Shown here: positions 31,072 to 42,215 of the stretch, piece after piece
How positions within the stretch are numbered: position 1 is the first letter of the stretch
How the letters are laid out: each line of letters begins with the position of its first letter
Source: Leishmania martiniquensis
Taxonomy: Eukaryota > Euglenozoa > Kinetoplastea > Trypanosomatida > Trypanosomatidae
DNA length: 64,000 bases
Assembly: GCF_017916325.1 (NCBI RefSeq)
Contig: NC_090171.1
Coordinates: 2,512,501-2,576,500, forward strand
Direction of reading: 5' to 3'
Made by a program: the position numbers and the translations under genes
Notes under the pieces: generated by a model
The model's input: the letters and a program-made list of their open reading frames with translations, nothing else
Told to the model about the DNA's origin: nothing
Database searches by the model: none

Positions 31072-34000
31072 TGCGCTTGCTCCCCCCTGTGGGTCAGTTA
31101 TGCCGAATGGAACTATCGCTCTGCAGCGTAGCGTTTGTTGTGGGCACGAATGGGGACGAGGTAGCACAATGGTAACCGTTCCCGCCGACAGTGCGCGGGC
31201 CGCCCCAATGAAGAAGAGAGAAGATTCGAAAAGGGCAGCTGATGGACATGAGGGGAGGCAGCCTTGCATGCAGAACACAGGGGAGGGTGATGGTGGTGGT
31301 GGGGTGCGGCTCATTCTCATCCACCGTCGTCGTCACGGAAAAGTTGCCTCGCGTGTCCGCGCAAAGGGCATTTCTCAGTACCCGATCGACCGCGAGAGCT
31401 GACGATGAGGCACAGGAGGGTGAGGGCATCGCATTTGCTGAGCGGATTGCCGTAAACGTCAGCTTCTCCAAGAGGTGACACGGCAGACGTATTCTTTTTT
31501 TCTCCTCTTTTCTTGGCGCTCATGATGTCATGAGGTCTCCGCCTCTCGATCGCGCGAGGTCACCTGCTTATGGTCGCACCCGACCACACTTGTGCAGGCA
31601 CAGGACACGCGCACGTACACCATCTCTCCAGGCGAACCTATGAGGAGGGAGGGAGGGAGGGGATGGCTGATCCAGATGAGGCGCTGGTGAGAGCAGCATC
31701 ACTCGTCACGCGATGCGCCACCAGGTGGTAGAGAGGAGGAGTACTGGCCCTTGCACAAAAAAATGTTCACAGGGAAGCACTCGTGAGCAGCCCGCGTCGT
31801 TGTGGGCTAAAGACGATTCTGCACCCTCTACTCCTCCAGTACCCTCTCACGGTGGGTGTTTCGGCACCGTAGCAGCCAATACTTCCGACAGGAAATAGGG
31901 ACATCTGCGTGCTGAGCAACAAAAGCAGCAACACAAAGCGCTACAAGAGGAAGAAGCCGTGGTGACGGTGGAGGACAGAAAGTAGTAAAGCTACACAAAG
32001 ATGACGCCATCCTGCGAACATCAGGGCGGCCCAGCGATGCTCTCGCACGCTTCTCTGCCTCACATCACTCCTATGCGATTGCCTCCGGCACCGTGCGTCT
32101 GGGTGTACCTCCCCCTCCCCCCAGTCCTCTCTATCCATCCACAACAACGAGAAGCACTGGGCAGAATAGAATTTGCTCAGGGGGGTTTGAAGAGTGATTC
32201 CTTTCTTCAATGCGCCCCTTCTCTACAGATAAGCACCACTTAAAGCCCAGACTACCCACCACCCACGGCCCCACCCGCCAACATCAGTAGCGATGCGTCG
32301 CGGTCATCCCCCCTCCCCATGCGACGCCGGCGCCTGACCCGCTGTCGCCCCACCACAGGTGCTTCCACCGGAGTAAAAGAAGAAGGGTGGGGGCGGGGTC
32401 GAGCGGCTGGCTGGTTTTCTCGCACCCAGCGTTTGAGGGAGGGTGGGGGGGACAGGGCCGTGCGATGCCACGCGCCATGAGGCATTTCCGCGGGTCCCGG
32501 CGAGCGACAAAGGTGTACATGCATCGGAAATGATGGAGGGCGTCGCCAGTGAGAGACGAACGCTCGGACCTGTGTCTGTCCCTTTGCACGCGCGTGCCAG
32601 TCCCTTTTCGTTAGCCTCCTCAGTACACTGCGTCAGCGCCAATACGTCAAGAGGGACTGCACGCATGCAGCCACCACTCACCCCCAGCCCTGCCGCAAGA
32701 GGGGCGAGCCGCCTGCCAGTGAGCCGGGTCGTGCGCCTAGCGCGCTCTCCTGCTCCTGCTGCGCACGCGTGCCGCGCAGTCCGCCGCCACACAGGCCTGG
32801 GTGCACTGCACGCCTCGATACAGGCGGACGCCGTCGCTTCAGGCCGCGGCACCCGGCGAGGGGGCAGTGGGGGGTGACTCTCCACGCTGGAGCCGGGAGG
32901 TCTCGCTGGCGCCACTCGCGGTGCTCCCGTCGGCCGCCCAGCATTCGTCTTCTTGCGGTGTGCAACGGCTGCAGCGAATGGGGCGCCTTAGTATCAGCGT
33001 GCCGCATCGTATATGTCGGAGGAGGGCAGAGCGGGGGATGTGGAGCGGGTGCCGCTTTGGCTGTTGCAGGTCCCCGAATACGAGAAGGTTGTCGATGAGG
33101 TGACGGATGTGTGCGCATTGCTGTATGACAGACGCTACAGCAATCACTACGAGCACAAAGGCGCAAGGCCATCGAGCTGAGAGGGAATCGGTGAGGTGAA
33201 ACGGCGCGCTGTCGGCTTAGCGGCGTGGAGAAGGGCAGTAGAGCCAACGGTGCCGTTTAGAAAAGGATGGAGAGCCATGCGTAAAGAGGCAGAGAAAAAT
33301 GTGGCAAAAGCGGTCACACACTCCGAGCCCCTCCCGTCACACACACACAGACACAGAGAAACACACGAGAGCACAGCATCAGCGAAAAAACATCTGAGAG
33401 CAGCAGAGCAGAGGCATGCGGGGGCGGAGAGGGGTCGTGCGATAGGGAGAGCTCCTGCGCTAAAAAGATGGAGGTCCGGTGAGCGACTAAAAAAAAGACA
33501 CCCCTTGAGAATTTGCTCGAGCCGCAGCAGCTGACAGCTCATGCCTGTTACCCTGAGTCTTCCTCTGAGAGGGTATACTGCCCTCCCTCACGTCCCCTGC
33601 CCCGCCCTGCCTTTTCTCTACACCTCCACGTGCTGCACGCCCTCTTCCGAAGAAAAAAAACCCATCACCGTCCAAGCCGAATGCCCGGTCCGGAAGGCGA
33701 CGCGTGGGCTGCAGAGTGGATGGAATCCCGGCGAAGAAGTCCGTGCGTATGTGTGTGAGAGAGAGAAGTAGCAAGAACAAAGGCACAATGGAGAGGGGGT
33801 AGGGATCGAGGGGAGAAAGAGAGCTGCAAAACGTTTAAATTTCACGCCACAATCGATGCTAGCCGCGACAACAAACGACGGCACGTCACAAACGCATTCG
33901 AACACAGTAGCGATTGCACACGCTGCTGCACGAGCGGGCAGCTCAATGATGGCCCACTCCCCTCCTCCCAAACACAGACATAAAAAGCGAAAAAGGGCGC

Positions 34001-34079
34001 ACAATATGTGAGAGATGGCACAAGAGGAACTGTACACATAAAGATAATTGGGAACCGTTCCGTTTCTCCTCTAGTGATC
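31072..34079. other. Long spacer between the four-span TMEM128-like gene and ESF1
   Basis: 3.0 kb without a convincing gene. A candidate ESF1 acceptor AG is at 31088-31087, 16 nt before the ATG. The SIDER-like repeat B occupies 32630-33049. ORFs of 100-200 codons around the repeat (both strands, several frames at once) result from its GC content. Confidence 0.6.
32630..33049 (+). repeat. SIDER-like repeat, copy B
   Basis: Joins the two shared segments: 32739-33049 equals 16362-16672 (copy A), and 32630-32931 equals the reverse complement of 46030-46331 (copy C) except for one base seen near its left end. The core common to all three is 32739-32931, 193 bases. Confidence 0.85.
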
Positions 34080-34511
34080 TTAAATGGACTTCTTCTTGTC
34101 CAGGTGGTTGAGGGCGTAGTTGACAGCTCCGTTCATGTTGCCAATCAGCACGATCCAGAGTATGACGATGGCGCAGCTCCATATACCGTAGATGGGGTAG
34201 ATGGCCACGATCAGCATGCACGAGCCAAAGGAAATGAAGACGGATGCAACCAGCATGTAGGTTTCGTGGTGGCGATACCACAGCGGGTCCTGTGGGATTT
34301 TGTACCGCGCCGTGTACCCCCACATGGAGAAGAAGGCGGCGATAAGAAGCAGGGAGGGGTAGAGAAACAGGTTGTACGTCCGCTCCGCCCTGATGCACTC
34401 GTGGATCATGCCACTTGCATAGATGACCCCAAAGGAAAAGACGGCAATGGTGCAGCGTTTCATGAAGGTGTAGCCCGTCTCGGGCTGCATCTTGGCTGCG
34501 TTGAGATGCAT
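34080..34511 (-). CDS. Small four-span membrane protein, TMEM128-like
   Basis: 143 residues from the ATG at 34511; the longer frame to 34607 runs through a (GT)n tract typical of leader sequence. After ~15 soluble residues there are four hydrophobic segments at about 18-38, 50-68, 86-107 and 110-132, ending in the tail LDKKKSI. The lysine-rich tail resembles an ER-retrieval signal (KKxx-like, though with two residues after the last Lys), which suggests an ER or Golgi location. Overall size and topology recall TMEM128, but sequence similarity seen by eye is weak. Function unknown. Confidence 0.75.
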   Translation of the reverse strand: MHLNAAKMQPETGYTFMKRCTIAVFSFGVIYASGMIHECIRAERTYNLFLYPSLLLIAAFFSMWGYTARYKIPQDPLWYRHHETYMLVASVFISFGSCMLIVAIYPIYGIWSCAIVILWIVLIGNMNGAVNYALNHLDKKKSI

Positions 34512-35304
34512 GATGACCCTCGTGTGGCGTCCACAGAAAAAAATGATAGAGAGACGTGAGTGTGTGTGTGTGTGTTCCCTGATGAGGTCGAAGCCGCAGC
34601 CAATCATTGAAGTTCAGGGAAGGACTCCCGAAAAAAGGGGGAAAGAAAAAATCGGCGCTTAGAAGAATGACAGAAGCAGAGGGCGCGCTTGTCAAGTTTG
34701 TCGCGGCGACAACGCATTGGGCTATGATGCTCCCCTGGCGGCGAGCAAGGCGCACCGAGAAGAAAAGGAGAAGTCCCCCCTCCCTCTGAGGAGAGGGGGA
34801 GGGGAGGGGCTCTCGACTTATGCATGCAGCTATTTCTGACGGTGTGTGCTAGCACACAGAGACGGCTCTGAGAGCTCTCCACGGTGAGCTGTGCTTCTCT
34901 TGCAGGGGCTCAAGGCCGATGCAGGTCCATGGGGACAGTCAAGCACATCCGCAGGTTTGCATGCACTCGCATGAGCGGGTCGAAGATGCAGATAGGAAAA
35001 AGAATGCCCACAGCACACACATACACATACACACCAACGTAGCAGTGCGGAAGTTGCCCAGAAGGGACAGGACACGAGGTGCACTCAGGTGAGAGAGGAA
35101 CGCACACGCATGCGTGCCGACAACGCAGATGATTTTACATATGTATTATACATGCCTCGAGCGCAGTGCGGAGAGGACGGGGACCGCATGTGTGCACACA
35201 CGCTTCGTCGAGGGCTGCCACCAAAGCCCACACGCGCATGCACGCAAACGCCGGATGACGGAGAGCTGAAAGGAGGCCCCGGCTTACGGCGTCGTCGCCG
35301 TACC
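34512..35304. other. Spacer between the GAF-like gene and the TMEM128-like gene
   Basis: No gene seen. (GT)n at 34558-34575 and G/A-rich DNA at 34785-34810 (pyrimidine tract in the transcript). Confidence 0.6.
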
Positions 35305-37029
35305 CTAATCGAACATTGACGTATCGACACCTAGCGCCCGCAGACGCCGAAGCGTGACTGCCTCAAGTACTTCCACTTCATCAGCCTTCAGTACCTCAGT
35401 GCTCGGAGGCACTGTCACCACAGCTGACGAGGGAGCTGCTGCCGCGACACTGGCCGTCTCGGCTACGTAGGGCACGGGTGGTGTGAGAAAGACGTCGATG
35501 TCGACGCTGCTCAAAGAGGTTCGCCTTTTCACCTCTGGTGACGCCGGGGCTACCAGCGGAAGCTGCGCTGCACCCCTTTTTTTAGCGGGAGACCTAGGGT
35601 GAGTGCCCGCTGACGTTCCACGAGACCACTGCGCCTCTTGGGCCTTCTGGATCGCACTGACATCGCGACGGAGAATGGCCTCCTTGAGCGTGTCTACTGT
35701 TTTCTCCAGCCTCGTTGCCTGCTGCACTGCTGAAGCCCAGTTGGCTTCCATCGTGCTCGTGTGCCGAGACAGGTCCTTCACAGTTGCCATGGGACGAAGC
35801 GGCGTCGACCGCCGCACCGCGTTTTGGCTCAAGTGCTTCAGGGCATCACGCGCCTCGTTCGCGCTCGTGCACTCGCTCAGGTGACTCGTGGTGGTGCGAA
35901 GTATCAGCAGCGGTTGGGCTGCAAAGTCGTCCACCATCTTCTCCTCTGCCCGCTGATCGAGCGCGGCCGCGTACTTGCCTGTTGCGCGCAACGTGGTTGG
36001 CATGTAAAAGCGATTAGACCACTCGGCGATCATTGTCTCGTAGTAGGAGGAAATGATGAAGGAGAGCAGCTTCGCCGTTTGCGCGGCCGCCTCCTCGTTG
36101 TGCCTGTGGAAGGGGACGGGGTTGATTGGCGAGCCGATCAGGTGCACGACAGCTATCACTCCTGGCGCGCCCGCAGCCGCATTGCACGCCGCAAAAGGGC
36201 GTTCCGCATAGCGGTTGTGCACTGGCATCAGCAGCTGCGCGGTGTTTGTGTGCTCCATCAGCTCCGTCAGCATCAAGTCCGCCGCGGGCGAGCACGCAGC
36301 GTTCTGGGCATTCGGCTGAGGTTTCAAGTTGAGTGCCACACCTGTCTGGCATACTACGCATGGAATGGAGTACTCGAGTGTGCAGTAGGGGGCCGAGTTT
36401 ATCAGCGGCGAGAGGTCGCGCCCTACGACAAACGGTGCGACGAGCTCCATCGAGGAGAGGCTTTGACGTGATCGCAGCCACAGCAGCGCCACGCTCGCCC
36501 TGCACTGCACCGCCAAACTCTCCAGAACGTTATACAGCGTGGCGGAGACGAGGTGGAGAGCGGTGAGCATGCGCTTCAGCTGGTACGACGGGACGGAGCC
36601 TTCGAACATGACGCGCGAACAAGCTGTGGGAGCCATTCCCAAGGAAGGAAAGGAGAGCCCCAGAGAAGACAGCCGCGTTCCCCTGCCAGGGGATGCAAAG
36701 GATGCGGCGGGGGGTGCATAGTCAGGGCTATTCGGCTGTTGCTGCTGCTGCCCTGCTCTCGCGGTCGAGGATGAAAACGAGGCCGTTTGGGGGTCGTTCT
36801 GCCGCTCTTGAAGCAGTTGCACCTCCTCCTGCATAGCGCCGCAGAGCTGCTGGAGCAGCTGCCCAAGCTGTGAGAGGCGGTGGTTGTCCTCGCTGGTCTT
36901 GCCGCGAGTCTCATACAAGAGGGATGCTGTTCGACTGAAGTAGCGGCCGACTCGGGTGCTGAAGGATGCTGGAGCCAGCATGTCCTCGGGGAAGCTGTGC
37001 CGACAGCTTGCACAAAGCATGGCCGCCAT
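35305..37029 (-). CDS. GAF-like domain protein with N-terminal CxxC and coiled-coil region
   Basis: 574 residues from the ATG at 37029 (a second Met at codon 4; the frame is open to 37314 but the upstream part is leader). The N-terminus has MLCASCRHSF, a CxxC. Residues ~40-75 are helical (Gln/Leu-rich). Residues ~155-330 look like a GAF domain: a helix (LTALHLVSATLYNVLESLAV), strand CRASVALLWLRS, the loop with C-V-V-C, strand TAQLLMPVHN, strand GVIAVVHLIGS and final helix AAAQTAKLLSFIISSYYE. A second helical region (~420-480, LEKTVDTLKEAILRRDVSAI) precedes a Ser/Pro/Ala-rich tail. GAF domains bind small ligands or mediate dimerisation; ligand and pathway cannot be told here. Confidence 0.75.
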   Translation of the reverse strand: MAAMLCASCRHSFPEDMLAPASFSTRVGRYFSRTASLLYETRGKTSEDNHRLSQLGQLLQQLCGAMQEEVQLLQERQNDPQTASFSSSTARAGQQQQQPNSPDYAPPAASFASPGRGTRLSSLGLSFPSLGMAPTACSRVMFEGSVPSYQLKRMLTALHLVSATLYNVLESLAVQCRASVALLWLRSRQSLSSMELVAPFVVGRDLSPLINSAPYCTLEYSIPCVVCQTGVALNLKPQPNAQNAACSPAADLMLTELMEHTNTAQLLMPVHNRYAERPFAACNAAAGAPGVIAVVHLIGSPINPVPFHRHNEEAAAQTAKLLSFIISSYYETMIAEWSNRFYMPTTLRATGKYAAALDQRAEEKMVDDFAAQPLLILRTTTSHLSECTSANEARDALKHLSQNAVRRSTPLRPMATVKDLSRHTSTMEANWASAVQQATRLEKTVDTLKEAILRRDVSAIQKAQEAQWSRGTSAGTHPRSPAKKRGAAQLPLVAPASPEVKRRTSLSSVDIDVFLTPPVPYVAETASVAAAAPSSAVVTVPPSTEVLKADEVEVLEAVTLRRLRALGVDTSMFD

Positions 37030-38269
37030 GGTTAAGCTAGGGTTGCGTGGAAGGGGAAGATCCCAAGGAGTGACTAGACAGAGCGGAAGATGAGTATGCG
37101 GAGATTCGTGGTGCTCGGGACGACGCTGAAGCAGGCTTGCCTTGCCCCCCTCAAAAAAAAACTGAATAAAAAAAGTAGCGTAAAGACCAGCAATCAGCAG
37201 ATACGACGGCACGGGAAAGAGATGGAGAGGCGAAGGGAAGGCGGGCAGGAGAGGACTCAACAAGGGATGCGAACAGCAGTGCTCTTCACTGAGAAGGAGA
37301 TTAGAAACTGGCAAGTTTGACGGCGCGCATGTCTATGAGAGCGACGGCGGCCGTAGCCGGAGGAGGGGGGAGCACGGCAGATGTTATTCCTTTTTGGCCC
37401 CGATGTGTTTCTCTGCCGACTCTATTGTGGCATCTTCAGCTCTTCAAAAGGCGAAGGCGGCGCCGCGGCCAGGGCCCTGAGTGGCGTTGCGTACCTCCCC
37501 CCCTCACCCTCACTCCTCCGTCTCGAGAAACGCACCCGCTCACCCGCACCCAACCGCCACATCCTTGACCGGTAGAGAAGAGACGACAAGAAGCGGAGGA
37601 TGGCGCCAGAGAGCAGTAGATGAAACTGCCGGAGCAAAGGATGAGGCAGCGTGGGCAGCACAGGGTCCATTAACTGGCACATACGTACACACACCTATAC
37701 GCGTACGCTTACACGCGCCACGTCACCAAGACAGTCAAGGGAAGGAAGGGGAGACGCGATCGCCACCTCTCTTCTCCGAGAACGTCATCTGCGCTCACCC
37801 TTGCGAAGATGAGATCAGCACCTCCAAGAAGGTCAACAGAGAACCCGTGACGCTGCCAACACCAGAACTGGAAGGGCCGTGAAAGTGAGCGAGCGAGAGC
37901 GGCTGAAGGATGCCATACACGCCGGCATAAAGACTCAGATGGAGAGACGGAGACTGGGATGCGAGGCAGAGGAAGCATCCATGTGCGGGGCTGCTTCTAC
38001 GCGTCTACCCCACGCCACACGCTCCCTCCTCTTTCCCCTGTAATGCAGTACACGATGGCCAAAAAAAAAGAGCAGAGAGACGAGAGGATGTGCGTGTGCG
38101 TGTGTGTGTGGGGGGGAGGGGGTCTCTCTGCTGCTTCTCCACACCTCCTTCAGCAGTGCTCCCTTCACTCCCGCAGAGACACACGTCAGATACTCCTTTC
38201 GCTGTTGCGCATCTCCACCACCTTCTTACACGGAGGAGCTCGCTGTTCTCGACAATCTCAGTCCCATGA
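37030..38269. other. Spacer between BDP1 and the GAF-like gene
   Basis: No gene seen. A-rich plus strand at 37150-37180 (T-rich in transcript), a G run near 38109-38121 and ORFs with Cys/Val-rich translation of GT repeats. Confidence 0.6.
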
Positions 38270-39457
38270 TCACTCAAAAGAAAAGTCTGAGTCGTCCGGG
38301 GCAGTGCGATGCGGCAGCTCCTGTTCAAGCGGTACCGCGTACAGTGTCTTCACTGACGTGTCGCCCTCTCGCTCGTGCTGCCTGGCCATCTCAAAGAGCG
38401 ACTCCTGCTCCATGTCGAAATCGTTCTCAGCGGCAGAGGTGATCTCTTGCGGAGATTGCGTTGACACCGGCCCGCCCTCAGGGCTCAACTGCTGCGTGTC
38501 GCGTTGGCGCTTGCGCGAACGAGATGGCGGTGCGGCAGTCGTCTCCTCTATAGCCCCGAGCGTGGCCGCCGGCATGGGCGCATCAAACTCCTCAGTCTTC
38601 CTGTCCACACTGCTCTCCAATGTCTTCCTGCCGGCGATTTCGTCCAGGAAGGCCAGCTCCTCGGCGTTCAACTTTTTCGTTTGCACTGGCTTCTCCGCCT
38701 CCTTCTTTTTGGCTTCGTAGCGCACCTCGAATACGGCCATGTCGATAGGATTTTTCTGGTTGAGGGCCGCCTGCACTTCCTTCGGCCTCTGCCGATTCTC
38801 GCGCTGATACAGCCGCTTGATGTCTCGGCGGGAGCGACCGGGGAAGAGGACGGCGATGGCGCTGAAGTCAGTGCCATACTGGGAGAGCGCTTGATAGAAG
38901 CTGCGTATCTCCCCCTCGCTCCACTCGATACGCACCTGCCGATTGGGAAAGCGACGCGCATGCACGCGAAGCTCCGTCGACTTCGCGGTGCCCATGTGAG
39001 TTTCCTCGGGATTCCCCTCGTCGAGCTGCTGTGCATCGTTTGCATCACCGTCCTGCTCATCCTCCTCCTCCGAGGCCAAGGGCAGCTGTGGGTGACCCAC
39101 CGAGGGGTATGGCGAGTGCGTCGGGTTGCGCTGGTGCGCACGCTGCGAGCGCGGAAGCGGTGCCACGCTGGCGCCAGCACGAGTAGTACCGACACCCCCC
39201 GGCGGAGCGCGCATGTGCGAGGTCGAGAGGGCGCCTCGCAGCACCTGCCCAATGGAGAAGTTCTGCGGGTTCTTGGGCTGTGTCGGTGGCAGGTGCTCGA
39301 TTGGAATCTGCGCCAACATGCTGAGTGGCACATTGGCAACCGGGTATTCGGACGGCACTCTCAGCGGGCTTGCCATTACCGTTTGGTAAGGGGAGAGCCG
39401 GTTCGCGATGACATCGTCAAGCTGATCCGGCGGAAACTCAAACTCGTTCTCGTCCAT
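38270..39457 (-). CDS. BDP1: BDP1, TFIIIB B'' subunit
   Basis: 395 residues from the ATG at 39457 (MDENEFEFPP); an in-frame ATG at 39481 would add eight residues. The N-terminal half is disordered with an acidic run (SEEEDEQDGD). The extended SANT domain lies at ~176-240: RIEWSEGEIRSFYQAL, YGTDFSAIAVLFPGR, SRRDIKRLYQRENRQRP. It is followed by ALNQKNPIDM, the conserved B'' sequence after the SANT helix. The C-terminal part is charged (Lys-rich then acidic). BDP1 with BRF1 and TBP forms TFIIIB, which recruits RNA polymerase III to tRNA, 5S and small RNA genes. The SANT match is strong; the protein is shorter than animal BDP1, as in other trypanosomatids. Confidence 0.92.
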   Translation of the reverse strand: MDENEFEFPPDQLDDVIANRLSPYQTVMASPLRVPSEYPVANVPLSMLAQIPIEHLPPTQPKNPQNFSIGQVLRGALSTSHMRAPPGGVGTTRAGASVAPLPRSQRAHQRNPTHSPYPSVGHPQLPLASEEEDEQDGDANDAQQLDEGNPEETHMGTAKSTELRVHARRFPNRQVRIEWSEGEIRSFYQALSQYGTDFSAIAVLFPGRSRRDIKRLYQRENRQRPKEVQAALNQKNPIDMAVFEVRYEAKKKEAEKPVQTKKLNAEELAFLDEIAGRKTLESSVDRKTEEFDAPMPAATLGAIEETTAAPPSRSRKRQRDTQQLSPEGGPVSTQSPQEITSAAENDFDMEQESLFEMARQHEREGDTSVKTLYAVPLEQELPHRTAPDDSDFSFE

Positions 39458-41492
39458 GATGCTCTCTATGCGCCTCTGCATGCGACGGTGCTCAATGGCG
39501 GAAGCTCAGACGCACGCGCACAAGCGTAAAGAGCCCAAGCAAACGACTGCCTCTTCCCCTACAGCTGGCATTCAACGGCGGAGCGGAAACGGCAGCGATG
39601 AGTGCAGCGTCCGTGCCCGTCACGAAAATTGCGGAGACGAGGGGCGAGAACAGAACACAGTGAAGTGTACCCCCACGCTCCACGCAGGAGGGGGCGGTCA
39701 AGTGGGCCACTGTAGACTTCGCGAGGCGACGCAAGAGAGCAGGAAGAGAGGAACGGGGCACGCCCAAGAACGAATAAAAGGCGGAACACGGCGATCGGGA
39801 TGGGGCGCGTGAGGCGAGGGAGGAAAAAAAAAGGTAAGGAGAAGAGGGTCGGCGGAAGGTGCGGGGCGAAGGGGTGTGATTGAGAGGAATCTTACGAGAG
39901 AAAGCGGCGGCGGGGGGGTTGACCGACGAGGAAGAAACAACGTCGCCCAACGGGGTACGACACCGTCAAAGGGATAGAGTGGTGCATCAACACCACAGCG
40001 TCAAGGACAAGCCCAACGATGGGAAGGGGGAGCCGGCGATGCTTCAGACGCACGTGCGCGCCACAGGGGCACAACGGCACGAAGATGGCCAACGAGAAGT
40101 GTGTGTGGTGGTGGGAGGGGAGGGGGGGACAAAAACGGGCGAGAAAGAGAGAGTGCCAGACGGAGAACGTTGCGGTACTTCACCCATGTGAGCAGATGAT
40201 GCAGCTTATTTACATTTACCACACAAAACTTGGGACCCTCCACAAACCGAGACAGGCTGACAGAAAAGAGACGCTCGGTTGGTGGGGTAGCCGTTCAGTG
40301 AGGCTCCCGAAGACAGCGAGAGAGAGTTTTTGCGTGAGCATACAGTAAAGCGGTGCTGATACGTATGTGTGTGTCTGTGTTCTTGTGTGTGTGTGCAAAG
40401 GGCGACTATCCTTTGGTGCCCCTCCTTAGCGAAGACCAAACGATCCCGTTGACGCGCTGGCGAATGGCGACCACAACAGATCATGTGAGGAAGACAGGAA
40501 GAGAAGCAGGGAGGCAAAGAGTCGGCGAGAGCGCGCTAATGACGGGGGAGGCGGGGCGAGTTGTGAAAAAAGGGGTTGACGATTCCCTTTTTTCCGACTG
40601 ACGTTGGCGGCGGACGAGAAATAAAACAAAGGTGATGAGCTCCCAATGCTCTGCTTCCCATGAAGGTCTCTGCATGGCGTCCTTTCCGCGCACCCGCCCA
40701 GCCCCTCACCCTCATGCTTTACATGCGAGTCTCTGAGCGATGAGTGGCCACCAAAATGGCAGTTGCTGAGCATTCCAACGCTTTTTTCTTCAAATTGTTT
40801 GCTTTCGTTTTTTTTTCGTGGGCAACTCCACGATAGAGCCTTCATCTTCGACGTCTGACATGCAATCGCAGTATGCGCACCCACGCACGACGACACCTGT
40901 GCGGGGGCTTCAGCACTCCAGAGAGGTGGTGGATGCGTCGCAGGGAAAAGGGTGAGGGCTGTCCGTGCACGTTAGGCAAACGAGGGAGAAAAAAAAAGAG
41001 AGTGTGTCAGAAGGTGAGTTCAATAGCGCGAAGGGGGGAAGGGGAGGGGTGACATGGGCGCGCGTCAAAGTGCTGCGTCATGTAACGAAGGAGAGGGAGC
41101 AGGAGTGAAACGAAAAACGAAGCAATGCAGATGGCGCGTGGGGCGTTGCGCTTGTTGTTTCTCGTGAAGAAAACGTTTTCTGAATTACTGCCGTGCTTGA
41201 GGGTGAGAGACGAAGCGGAAGATAGGGCGGATGGACAGGGCTTGGGGCAGGGCTTGCGAGAGTGTCCACAGAGCACCCCCCCCACACACACAGAAGGTTC
41301 TCACGCCAGAGCTTTCCCAAGTGACCAAGCTCTTCACGAGGAGGGTATAGGCTGAAGTCTTCTACCGATTCGCACGGTACCCCCACATAAAACAAACAGG
41401 AGGCCAGCGGAGGGGCCACTGGTGAAGCCCCACACGCCCATACCAGCAGTAGCACCGATGACGAGCAGCTACCGCCCATTCGCGCTCGCAGC
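39458..41492. other. Spacer between the dienelactone hydrolase gene and BDP1
   Basis: No gene seen. Plus-strand purine tracts at 39800-39860, G runs at 39910-39918 and 40112-40128, (GT)n at 40365-40395, and an A-run at 40988-41000. Confidence 0.6.
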
Positions 41493-42215
41493 TTAACGGA
41501 GTGTCATCTCGAAGAACTTAAACAAGAGCTCACGCGCCTCCTCCTCTTCTTTCACTTCCTCCCCTGTGTACGAGTCAGGGTCGTAGCGGGCACCAAAGAA
41601 GCCATGCGGCAACGCCTCAAATCGTTTGTAGACGCGCGGCTCTATCGGGTGTGCATTGACGGCGGCTTCGATCTCTTCCATGGGAGGTTCATCCTTCGAC
41701 GGCATCACTAGCACCGGTGTCATCGCTGCTTTCACATTGGCGGCAGTTAGTCTAGCCGGATGTGCCGTCGCAGCAGCGTCAACCTTGCTCTGTGCCGCCA
41801 TCATAAACGAGAGGGCAGAGCCCCAGCACATGCCGATGGCACCAACCTTCAAACACCCCATGCCACGCAGCACGGCGATCGCTTTTTCCATGCGAGGCGC
41901 AAAGAAATCGAGATCCGATATTCTCTTCATATGCGCGGTCCAGCGCTCCGACTCAAAGTCAGCCGGCCACTCGCTCGCAGGCCATGGCTGCCTTTCAAAG
42001 AAGTCTGGCATGAGAACAAGGTAGCCCTGTTGCGCAAGCATATCAGCCAAGCGTTTTGAGTTCTCTTCCATGCCGAAGATGTCGCTCACGAGCACGACGC
42101 CAGCCTTGCTGTCGTATGGGCCCACCATGTAGAAGCCATCTCCATTAGGGTGGTACGCACACTTCGCGACGCCCTTATCGGTAGGGCAGCAGCGGTTCGG
42201 ATGTTCAGCAGACAT
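41493..42215 (-). CDS. Dienelactone hydrolase family (carboxymethylenebutenolidase-like) alpha/beta hydrolase
   Basis: 240 residues. The alpha/beta-hydrolase elements are in order: strand AGVVLVSDIFGM (oxyanion region), nucleophile elbow GMCWGSA with Cys as nucleophile (~134), acidic residue in PSKDEPP (~176) and catalytic His in LPHGFFGAR (~208). The Cys-Asp-His set and the PHGF motif define the dienelactone hydrolase family, which in animals includes CMBL. Length (about 240) is typical. The protein has no signal peptide, so it is cytosolic by default. The natural substrate is unknown; ester or lactone hydrolysis is expected. Confidence 0.93.
   Translation of the reverse strand: MSAEHPNRCCPTDKGVAKCAYHPNGDGFYMVGPYDSKAGVVLVSDIFGMEENSKRLADMLAQQGYLVLMPDFFERQPWPASEWPADFESERWTAHMKRISDLDFFAPRMEKAIAVLRGMGCLKVGAIGMCWGSALSFMMAAQSKVDAAATAHPARLTAANVKAAMTPVLVMPSKDEPPMEEIEAAVNAHPIEPRVYKRFEALPHGFFGARYDPDSYTGEEVKEEEEARELLFKFFEMTLR

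Noticed and set aside
32304..33247. Frames of 189-203 codons in both frames of the minus strand across repeat B, with similar ones at 16259-16888 and 45806-46375
   Set aside because: The same peptides recur wherever the repeat occurs, in several frames at once; they reflect the repeat's GC content, not a retroposon protein.
33943..34755. 270-codon minus-strand frame overlapping the TMEM128-like gene
   Set aside because: Out-of-frame shadow: the overlapping 143-residue frame has clean membrane segments and better codon character.
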